From contig JANTQF010000051.1 of assembly GCA_032988165.1 (NCBI GenBank), positions 1-64,000 of the forward strand: DNA of 64,000 nucleotides, read 5' to 3'. The notes beneath the pieces were generated by a model. It saw only the letters and a program-made list of their open reading frames with translations. It made no database searches and was not told the origin of the DNA. The translations under genes were made by a program, and so were the position numbers. Of the stretch, positions 1-8,630 are shown in pieces. This DNA comes from Emmonsiellopsis sp. PD_33. Taxonomy: Eukaryota; Ascomycota; Eurotiomycetes; Onygenales; Ajellomycetaceae. Within the stretch, counting starts at the first letter, position 1; each line of letters begins with the position of its first letter.

Positions 1-244
1 GAAATGTTGCGGGGGGGGGGGGGGGGGGCGTGGCGGGTTCCCGGTGGGGGGTGGGGGGGGGTTTGCGGGGGGTGTGTTTTTTTTTTTTTTTGGGGGGTTT
101 TTCCCCGTTTTGTTTTTTTTTCCCCCCCCCCCCCCCCCACCCGGAACCCCCTAAAAAGGGGGCATGGCAGGTGGTTGATCTGGTTGGTCTCTGCAATTTT
201 GGGAAGTAATAAACTGAAACCCCCTGGGCAATGGTAATAGAATA
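1..244. other. Low-complexity contig end
   Basis: This stretch is made of long homopolymer runs: G-rich from about 10 to 75, T-rich from about 77 to 120, and C-rich from 121 to 140. Open frames crossing it encode only glycine, phenylalanine and proline runs. It looks like a low-quality sequence end rather than biological sequence, and it hides the upstream part of the gene that ends at 514. Confidence 0.6.
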
Positions 245-514
245 ACCGACACCCCCATCTGGTCCGAGGATCCCGATCTGAAACATCGGCTGGCGAAGAA
301 CGTGCTGACGCCCGCGCACATCGCGGCGAGGATGGTCGAGCTGATTGAGCGGGGGGAGTACGCGGGTGGTACGGTGTATGTGGATAGAGAGGAGAAGAGC
401 GAGGTGGTGTTTAAGGGGCTGGATGAGCCGGAGGTTATCAAGGTGATGGGGGAGATGGAGTCGATTAAGGCTATTGGGAAGTTGGTGGGGGGGGAGAGGA
501 AGGCGGTGTTGTGA
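245..514 (+). CDS. 3' end of a probable short-chain dehydrogenase/reductase (partial)
   Basis: Only the last ~90 residues are readable, ending at the TGA at 512-514. The frame reads through DTPIWSEDPDLKHRLAKNVL and then a TPAHIAARMVELIERGEYAGG stretch followed by TVYVD. Such a helix, a 'gly-gly-thr-val' strand and a polar tail resemble the C-terminal part of fungal NAD(P)-dependent short-chain dehydrogenases, beyond the catalytic Tyr-x3-Lys. The Rossmann glycine motif and active site would lie upstream, in or beyond the low-complexity start, so the assignment rests on the tail alone. The start is not visible and the 5' limit given is where the frame becomes protein-like. Another oxidoreductase tail is possible. 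Confidence 0.45.
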   Translation, partial: TDTPIWSEDPDLKHRLAKNVLTPAHIAARMVELIERGEYAGGTVYVDREEKSEVVFKGLDEPEVIKVMGEMESIKAIGKLVGGERKAVL

Positions 515-1274
515 GTAGGTTGGGTTGGGTTGTGTTTCTTCGCTTTTTGTTGCTTTTTGCCTTTTTTGTGTTTGGCGCTGGGTGAGGGAGAGGTTGGATG
601 GGGGTTGGTTTTTGTTGGTTGTGGGGTTGGTTGGATTCTGAGATCTGCTGGTTACTAGATTGGTTGGAATATTAGATGATTGTCCGTCTGTCTGTCTGTC
701 ATCTGCATGTTTGTCTGTAGTTCATTCAATATTAGTAGGAAGAATCATACATAGGTAGCTTATCTCATATCGTCTCCATATCTGATGCTTTCTGATAGCC
801 ATGTTAGCGGAACATTCGGGCGTGCTATATTAAAGAAGGTATGGTAGGTAACATATACAAATTGACCAAATGAAGGAAACACACTGTAAAAAACCTCAAA
901 TACAGTAGTGCGAATATCTGTGGAGGAATAAAGAAAAATTGAACAGCCGCTGTACAATGCAAGGTTAAAAACACAAAAAACAAAAACCACAGAGTCCAAT
1001 GCAGAGAAAGGAGGGTAGGAAAACCATGAAACAGGGGAGAATGAAGATAACCACTCATTCCACACTGTTTTTAAACAAAAACAGAGATGCACACCGCACC
1101 CAAAGACCAACCAGACACATTAAGGAAATCTGTCTAACGCCATACTGGGAATTATCTTTCGTAAGAGTTCCCATAATCCAGGAAGAACATCACCTTCTTC
1201 CCCCCCGCATATCTCGGGGAGGGGGAAAGGCCAACGCCTCACACCTCACTTCCACCAGCAGCAACATTCTCCAC
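515..1274. other. Convergent intergenic region
   Basis: This lies between the 3' ends of the dehydrogenase fragment (+) and the CYSTM gene (-). It begins with a T/G-rich 3' flank, has a short TCTG repeat near 687-700, and then becomes A/T-richer. Small ORFs here on both strands show no recognisable protein. I see nothing else. Confidence 0.5.
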
Positions 1275-1712
1275 TTAAAAGAAAATATCCAAACAACAAC
1301 AACACGCCAACCCAGCTAATAGCCCGGCACACAGCCCCGATCCCGCTCCACGACTGCTGTCCCTATTATCCACAAAATGGCCCTGCGGCGGGGGAGCTCC
1401 CTGTTGCGGTCCGTAGTACATGGGTTGTTGCGGATAGCCCTGCTGTTGCGGATACCCTTGTTGGGGAGGGTAATACTGTTGAGGTTGGCCGTATTGCTGT
1501 GGTTGGTTGTAGTAGTCCGCAGCGCCGCCAGGTGCGGGGGACTGGGCGTATGGAGCCGGGGAGGGATTGTATGCGCCGGCGTCCTGGTGGGCGGGGGGGG
1601 GATAGGAGGGGGGTGGTGCGTTCTAGTGAGTGTTAGCGGGTCTATTCTGTATGGTGGAGTTGGCTGGGAGAACCATTGGGGGGGGGATACTGACGTATTT
1701 ATTGTCGGACAT
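1275..1712 (-). CDS. CYSTM-type cysteine-rich tail-anchored protein
   Basis: Two exons: 1695-1712, which encodes MSDNKY, and 1275-1622. The 72-bp intron starts GTCAGT, carries a GCTAAC branch site and ends CACTAG. The product is 121 residues. A long Pro/Gln/Tyr-rich region with repeated QQGYP-like units is followed by a short C-terminal hydrophobic segment, LCAGLLAGLACCCCLDIFF, containing four consecutive cysteines. This layout is characteristic of CYSTM proteins, small membrane-anchored stress-associated proteins whose Cys-rich helix may be palmitoylated. The family role is poorly defined, and membrane attachment is inferred from the tail. A longer 272-codon reading frame overlaps it in another frame and should not be mistaken for the gene. 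The spliced frame makes this call fairly secure. Confidence 0.85.
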
Positions 1713-3088
1713 TTCGGAGGTGTGGGGGAGGAGGATTGGAGGGTGATAGTAGGTAGATCTGGGTATATCTGGTTGCAGATAAGGGTTTTGTTCTCCAATC
1801 TAGATATGATGTAGGGAAAAATCGAAGGATTATCTCCACTGGCCCAAGGCAATGGTTGACGGGATGTGGATACTAGCTGGACGGATGGCCTGCTGTGGCT
1901 TGCGAGGCTGGTGGGTGGCTGTTTTGCAAGGTGACGAATAGATCGTGAAGGCTCTCGACGCACACTGATAGGGGAAGCAGTACAGACCCGGGACTGAGGA
2001 CAGAGAACGGCGAGCAGAGCGGATGGCGGAAGATGAAGCAGAGAAGAAGAAGGGAAGTCAAGTCGATGATGGATGATACGACGAGGCGGAGGGCGGCTGA
2101 CTAAGCCACAGCCACACTCCGTCTGGCCGAGCACCGCCGCGTCATCGAAAGTGGCCCAGACTCTGGCATTTTGGAATTTGGTTATGAAGGAGACTGAGTT
2201 GGTGGTTAGTAACAGAGCTCCGGGATGGACTAATTGACTTTCGGGATTTATGTTTTTTGTCGGTTCTCAACGGGTATCCCCAGTGGTTGAAGTGTTGCCT
2301 GCCACAATGCAGTAAAAGACAGTACTAGTACTATGCTTGATATTCAGTACATTTCCTCCATACTAGTAACTAATCCCATTCTAAATCCTTAATGAAATTA
2401 ATCGCAAAAAATCCCGAATCATGTCATCCATAATGCGTCTCATAAACCTAACCCTTTTTGTGACATGGTTAAACCGAACTTATGTAGGAACGGCGAATAA
2501 GTACTTGTAGCCTCCACAAGAGAAAGAAACATTCATAACCATCATATAATTCCACCCACGTCGTAAATGAGCACCCAAAACACCCCATAAGAACGCCATA
2601 GGATATCAATCCAACAAAAAGAACCAACAACATGGATAAACGGAAACTGTCGTCACCATCAAGAGGCGGAAAACTAGATCTGGTAGCTGTCCCGGTTTTC
2701 GTGAGGATATTGGTAAGATCATCCAATCGCCGTGAGACGGAAAATCATATAAGTAGTCCATATCGTGGGGCAGTGGATCATCGTTTCGAAGCGGCCTCGA
2801 CAGGGAGATCCGTTCTGACGTATATCGGATCGCAATTAGTCCCCAAACAGAGCGGAATGGATCCCAAATTTCACATGGTGCAGCAACCAGCCACTCCCAA
2901 CAAAATACGGTTGCTTCTCCTCTCGATCTGAGGCAGGTAGATCATTTCATACATCCCACCTCTCCGAACATTGAAACCGTCCATTTACCTCTTCCGGGCA
3001 ATTCCATCAAGTATGCCAAAACCACTGGCAGTTTTGTCGCAAACTGTCCCAGGCCCCGCAAACCCTCTCCTCCCAAACCCCCTCGAAA
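1713..3088. other. Intergenic region upstream of the CYSTM gene
   Basis: About 1.4 kb separates the CYSTM start from the 3' end of the next minus-strand gene. It should hold the CYSTM promoter and 5' leader near 1713-2150. A 99-codon frame at 2632-2931 (+) has no similarity I recognise and no supporting splice or context signals, so I do not call it a gene. Confidence 0.5.
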
Positions 3089-3667
3089 TCAACGCCCCCT
3101 CCTCCCCCCACCAGCAAATCTTCTCGGATCCACCGTCCGATACTCGCCATGCCTCTTACTATACCTAGACGGCTGATGCGACTGTTCCGACGCCGACATC
3201 TCCTCATAAACCTCGACCACATCCTCCGACCTCGACGACATCGTGCCGCTCATCACCTCAATAACCTCAGGCCTCCTCCTAGACGGGCGCGTGCGTCTAG
3301 GCGGCCTCGTATCCTCCGTGACCGTGGTGCTGGTGACGGTTGTTCCGTCGTCGTCGCTGGCGACTAGGTTTGCGGTGTTGCCGCCGAAGGCTAGGAAGAG
3401 GACGTAGACTAGCAGGACGACGCCGAGGACGACGCCGAAGACGATGCCGACGACGACGCCGGGGGAGCTGGTGAAGGAGTTGTAGGTGCTGGGGAGGGAG
3501 ATCATGTGGTGGTCGTCTTGGATTTGGCGCGGGTGGAGGGGGGTGGTTGGGGGGTTGCGGGGTTGGAGGGCATTGAGGAGTCGTTTGGCTATTGGGATTG
3601 TAGATGGTTGGGGGGGTTGTGAGAGGGTACGAGGTATGGAAGAGAGCGTGGGGGGTATGGGAGCCAT
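3089..3667 (-). CDS. Conserved fungal single-pass membrane protein
   Basis: A single-exon frame of 192 residues starting at the ATG 3665-3667. A Pro/Ser-rich N-terminal ~65 residues with no obvious signal peptide is followed by a short SSPG motif and one transmembrane helix at about residues 70-93 (a Val/Gly/Leu-rich run ending FLAF). The cytosolic-type tail has a basic PRRTRPSRRR stretch, an acidic SRSEDVVEVYEEM segment, and ends with a basic Gly/Arg tail (RRFAGGGRRGR). Small one-helix proteins with an SSPG motif just before the helix and a charged tail are widespread and uncharacterised in filamentous ascomycetes. An internal ATG just before the SLPSTYNSF stretch is a possible alternative start. 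No function is assigned. Confidence 0.7.
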   Translation of the reverse strand: MAPIPPTLSSIPRTLSQPPQPSTIPIAKRLLNALQPRNPPTTPLHPRQIQDDHHMISLPSTYNSFTSSPGVVVGIVFGVVLGVVLLVYVLFLAFGGNTANLVASDDDGTTVTSTTVTEDTRPPRRTRPSRRRPEVIEVMSGTMSSRSEDVVEVYEEMSASEQSHQPSRYSKRHGEYRTVDPRRFAGGGRRGR

Positions 3668-3944
3668 TCTGGTTGAGATGAAGGCTCACGCATCCGCGGA
3701 AAGGAGAGACGAGTTGGTTATCATGTAATGATGGATTGAAGTCTGCGTAGAAACTTGGAAGATATGGTGGTGGTGAGGCGTGAGTCGGTGAGCTCCAAGG
3801 AGAGTAATATCAACAAGGCCCAAATGCGGGGAGAGCTTGTTGATAGTAGTATCACTGATAAGCCAGCTGTAGTTGTATAGCTTCATGAAATAGTAACAGC
3901 ACGCAGCAAAAGCACAAAGCAAAGGGTATACAGCAGGCAGAAGA

Positions 3945-3974
3945 AAGAAGAAGAAGAAGAAGAAGAAGAAGAAG
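3945..3974. repeat. (AAG)10 microsatellite
   Basis: Ten perfect AAG units lie in the intergenic region upstream of the single-pass membrane protein. Read as protein the tract gives only homopolymers in spurious frames. Confidence 0.95.
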
Positions 3975-4225
3975 AGAGAAAAGAACACTCCTGGTCTGGG
4001 TGAAAGATGAAGCTGTCGTCGACGCGCCTTCCCTGATTGGCCGAGACTCCCAGCCCCGTGGTTATTGGAGATGGCGGGGGATGACATAATGCGCTTGGCA
4101 TGGCTTGGCGCACACACGGCGGCTGATTGGCGGCTGCAGTGGTGCCAAGACCGCCAAGCCTTTGCCCTCCAGCAGCCCTAAAACGAATCGATCTATGGAC
4201 GGACTGATTGGTGGGTGATGATTGC

Positions 4226-4259
4226 CAACATTCAACATTCAACATTCAACATTCAACAT
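4226..4259. repeat. Tandem 7-bp repeat (CAACATT)
   Basis: Four perfect head-to-tail copies of CAACATT plus a partial fifth, just downstream of the lacA stop codon. It is a simple minisatellite and a possible length-polymorphic site. Confidence 0.95.
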
Positions 4260-4326
4260 ATCAGCTCCGGATAGAAACTAGACAGATAGTTACTAGCTGG
4301 ACGGTGCATACACGCCCCGTTCTATA

Positions 4327-7300
4327 TTAATACGCCCCCTTCCGCTCCTGAAACTCCGGTGCCTCGACAATCTCCACCTCCCCAAACCCGGTCTTGACCG
4401 CCTCGCGATACTCCAAAACAATCCCATCCATCTTCGCCCCCTCAGAATCCAACGCCCACAGTGTAAGGCCTACCCAGTTGGTCCCTTCATACCTCAGTAT
4501 CCCCTGTGGAACAGGGAAACTAGTCTGTGGACCGACGTTGCTCACATACTTTCCATACTGATACCCATTGACGTACAGCTGCACGCGGTACGGGACTGGC
4601 GGGCTGGTTTCGTTTGAGAAGGTGAAGTAGAGAGGCACGTCCCAGCCAGGCGGGATGCTGAGGTCGAAGCTCGTGCTGAAGAACCCTACCCCGGCACTGG
4701 AAAGTCCATCGGTGGTTGGGCTGGCAGAATCCCATGCCTCGCTTGGGGGACTGGGTTGATGCCAACCATGACGCTCAATATATAACCCTCCTTCGTTGAG
4801 CGGACCACGCACCCGATCGACATAATTCTCTCCGCCCAGGTTACCTGTTAGTTTCCAGGTGATCGTCTCTGCCTCGCGTCCTGAGAGCTCGTAGTGAAGG
4901 ATACCGCGGGGGGTCTTCATTTCATCGGTGCCGACAACCCAGCTCTCGGATAGTCCCATGTTATCCACCAGCACAGTGAAAACATACTCCTCATCAGCCG
5001 TCAATTTGGGGAGGGTGTAGGTGCTGTTCTGATTGCTCAACTTGTCGATTCCGGCCCACGATCCTATGTGCTCGCCGTTGAGCCACACAGAACTACCAAA
5101 GGCAGAACCCCCTTGTGTGGAAATATAGAGCGACTCCTCGCTACCATCGGCGGTGAAGTGTCCGCGGAAGATAAGGTAGCCTGTGTGATATCCGTAATCT
5201 GATGCGTACAGGGACGTTGGCGTTGTGAGCTCGCGCACGGTATTGTTAGACGTTTCGTGGTCAGCAACCGTCCAAGCGGAGTCGTCATATTCCGATTGAA
5301 GCTCCGGGAGGGCATCGATATACTTCCACTCTAGGCTATCTAGATCTGGAAGTTCGATCTTAGGTTCCTCGTATTTAAATGACGTCGTCCAGATACCGTG
5401 GTCACCCACACTGTATTTCACTTCCTCACCGTTTATGTGGAGGCTCTTTGCGGACTTTGGAGCGCCAATGACCTCAACTGGGGTGGTAGTATTGAAATCC
5501 GCAGTGATATGGAGTTCGTTTTTAAATAGGTACGCGCTGCGAACAAGATAGCCTGCTTTCACGATAATAGACGAGGCAGTGTTCTTAAACGAGCTAAACC
5601 CGGGCGTGTCTCCTTCCGCAGGGATTTCAGGGACCCAGTAGTTATATGCCGAGTTGCGGTCTATATTTGTCAGTTGCTTGTCGCAATGTACTGTTCGCTG
5701 CCCACGATTAGGTAGACTCACCAAGGATAAAGATCAACAGTTCACCAACCTCCACAATGCGGCGTTCAGGGATAATTTCCCAGTTGAAGACAACGTACTC
5801 GTCCTTGGACTGTATAGCGAAGCCCTCTGAAGCTCCCTCGACGATAGAGGGCTTCGAGCTCGACGAGACTGCAAGTTCATGTCGCTCACCTTCGCCTCCA
5901 TAAACAACCAAAACCTTCCGTTTGTCAAACCGTTTCCAGGTGAATATTTCCGCAGTAGAATAGAGAATATTAGTCCCCGCAACGTCATAGTCTGTAACAT
6001 GAATCTTGGAATCCCTCCCGTTTAATGTCAGACTCCCTCCCAGCTGTGGGATAGTCAACTCGCCGACGCTTGTTGGGAGTTTCAGCTTGTAGGTCGTCGA
6101 CTCTTGGGAGGTGTAGTCAGAATGCCTCAGGACGAAGTAGTTGGAGTTGGATTTCCTTCCGATAAGTGGAGTGACTGATAAAGCCGAAGTGTCCGTGTAC
6201 TCGGAGTCTGTGAGGTTGCCTGGAACAGCATTCATGTATGAAGGAGACACTTTCATGAAATTGCCTATCAGCTTTAGCTCGCTGTATTTTTCGCGAGTGA
6301 TGTTTCGGTCTTCTGCTATGGGCGAACCGTAGTCGTAAGATGTATAACCGCCTGGATGGCCGAGATTACCCCAGTTTGTTCCACCATAGGTCTACATATT
6401 TCTGTTAGACAAATTTGCTTTCAAGCCCGGGAAGGAAAACAAGAGGAGGTGGAGATACCATATAAAGACTCAAAAATGTAATCCCAAAGCTAAAATCATT
6501 CTTATAGAAAACCCGTTCGAACTCATGGTTCACGAGCCCGGCACACTTGTCAAATCCTGGGCCTCCCCAAGGATCGAACGCCCCTGCTTGGAACTATTTT
6601 CCTAGTTAGTAACATCATCCCTCATCTAGTTGATGTGGATACACACCTCTATAACAGAATAAGGGGTGTTTGGGCTTTGTTCAAGATGGATTTCCCGCCA
6701 ACCCGTAGGCAAATTCCCTTCTGGCCACACGGTTGGGTTTGCCTGTTTATAGTCAGAAGATAGACCAAATTTATCTATATAGAATCCCACATACACAATC
6801 AAACCCGAGCCTAAGTGACCACATCAGCACAATTCATCACTTAGGGAATCACCAAACATACGGGTAGTTGTCATGACCATATATATCAACCTCTCCCTCT
6901 CCGGTCCCAGGGGCATTATACCCATGGAGACCAGCATCATTACTAATTATTGGCACAACAATACCAGCCTCCCTCGCCTGGTCTATCACATACTGGAAAT
7001 ACGCTCCGTCGGGGAACTTTTGTCCGCAGCATGCGCCAGAATATTCGTTCTCTGGTTGGTATAAAATGACAGGACCGCCGTTGGTAATCTGAGCCTTCGC
7101 GATCGTTGCGCCAATGTTGGCGATATAACTTGTATTGCGGTCAGAATATATTGATATATTGACCCGAAAAAAGTAGTGGAGGTCAAATAACTCACTTGTC
7201 AGTGGCAGCAAGATAATCTTCTGCTGAGGTGCGAAGCGCCCCCTTGATGCGCTGTAACCAGCCAGGAAACCCTCCACCGGAAGCTTCCGCGTTGATATAG

Positions 7301-7866
7301 GGTCCGGGCCGCGCAAGAAGATAGATTCCAGCTTCAGTTGCAGCGTCGAAAAAGGGTTCCCATGCGAAAATGCCGTCCGCAGTATACTCGCCGTGTTTCC
7401 CTTCCAGCAATGCCCAGTGGACATAAAACGAGACAGTGTTAAAACCGAGCGCTTTGATTTTTTGGAAAATGTCTAACCAGAGAGATGGTACGGGTAATCT
7501 TAAGTCGAATATCGATTAGACAACCATCTACATGAATTATTCCCCTACGGGATATCGACCACCAAAAAGAAGAGAAATGACAGATCGACTTACCTAAATG
7601 GATGAAATTCAGCGCTGAATAGCATAATCCTCTCACCATGAATAAACAGCGACTCATTGTCCCATTTGACCTACACTCGTCAGCATGTAATAACTACACC
7701 ACCTCTCTAGGAGCATGTGGGCGCCACTGACAATATCCTGGAGCAGATCGCGCTGAACAGGATCCGGATGCTCAATAACGCTCAACCGGCCCAGTCTATG
7801 ATCAATGGCAGCCGCTGCTGACTGAAGAGCCAGACAGGCTATCGTGCACGCGGAAAGGAACCTCAT
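4327..7866 (-). CDS. lacA: Secreted beta-galactosidase, GH35 (LacA type)
   Basis: Nine exons give 1010 residues: 7732-7866, 7594-7670, 7196-7498, 6862-7128, 6795-6810, 6647-6742, 6459-6593, 5722-6391 and 4327-5660. The enzyme hydrolyses terminal beta-galactosides such as lactose and galactan side chains (EC 3.2.1.23). An N-terminal signal peptide (MRFLSACTIACLALQSAAA) indicates secretion. The catalytic TIM barrel carries PENEYSG, whose second Glu is residue 200 (acid/base), and a Glu at residue 298 directly before FQAGAFDPWGG (nucleophile); both numbers equal those known for Aspergillus LacA enzymes. Beta-rich jelly-roll domains follow, ending RKGAY as in LacA. Exon 5 is only 16 nt long (PLGFDC region), and without it the frame fails. 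Paralogues LacB-E exist in Aspergillus, so the exact letter is less certain than the family. Confidence 0.93.
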
Positions 7867-8630
7867 GGCTGTAAGGTGCGCTGGCTCTAAGCAAACAGGT
7901 TGCTCGAAAGGCGTGAACTGCCACTGGTCGCACCAGCGATTGTTGGCACATCATTATTTATTTATACCCCTCTTCCTTTTCTTACATCGCGGTCCAGTCC
8001 CCCTGCAAAAGAGAAAATATGTAAAGGAGCGGGTCTTCGAACCGGGATTTGTGAACAGTAGTCATCGCAGCTCGGGGGGATGATTCCCGAGACAGAGGAG
8101 AATGAACTCATCAGTTACGCCCAACCCCAGGCGTGCCAATTGATATCCGCTTACGGAGTATTGCGACGGGGATCATTCAGTTCCCGACGCGCACTATGCG
8201 AGAGTCGAAGCTCGAGGGCGGGGGTGGATGAACTGGCCGGAGAAATTCTTGTCCAGTTAGGCGCAACTCCGTCGATGAAAGCAAGGAGGGGACGGGATCA
8301 TGGAGCCGTTTCCGCCGTGAGGAATTGTCCAGATCCTTAATCCTGGGAATCACGCTGGCCTGTTTTACCGCGAACCTGGGCTGTTGACGTTGCAATGCTG
8401 CAGTTTGAGTTGGGGGAGGAGTGAGGAGAGCGGCGTCGATTCCGTAGCCACTAGGGATTAGAGCCGATTTAGGAGCTAGTTATGAGCCGGGGGCGTTGTA
8501 TCTACGAAGAAAACGTATCCTGAGATTGGTAAGGGATTAATGCTACATACAACCAATCGTCAATGCAAAAACTATAAATGGCTATGTGCGTAGATACGGT
8601 ACATGATTTTTGAATATAAAGTACAGATCC
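7867..8630. other. Intergenic region, lacA promoter and 3' flank of the Trm4 gene
   Basis: Holds the lacA promoter with the TATA-like box and, at 8152-8160, one copy of TACGGAGTA. The short frames at 8080-8340 (+) and 8177-8395 (-) encode nothing recognisable. Confidence 0.5.
7959..7966 (-). promoter_or_regulatory. TATA-like box of the lacA gene
   Basis: On the minus strand this reads TATAAATA, about 95 bp upstream of the lacA ATG, a plausible position for a TATA element in a regulated secreted-enzyme gene. Whether it is used is inference. Confidence 0.5.

Larger units (their letters stand above)
3668..4326. other. Intergenic region between membrane-protein start and lacA stop
   Basis: This holds the promoter side of the minus-strand membrane protein, the AAG microsatellite and the 7-bp tandem repeat. 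Apart from these I see no gene. Confidence 0.6.

Noticed and set aside
1..237. Gly/Phe/Pro-rich ORF at the window start
   Set aside because: It is produced by homopolymer runs at a probable low-quality contig end.
1316..2134. 272-codon ORF on the minus strand
   Set aside because: It overlaps the CYSTM gene in another frame; the spliced frame gives the recognisable cysteine-rich tail, while this one gives only a compositionally biased Pro/Thr/Arg sequence.
8015..8060. TTCGAA flanked by GC-rich sequence, suggestive of a tRNA T-arm
   Set aside because: The five bases on either side do not pair as a T-stem on either strand and no acceptor or anticodon stem can be built around it.
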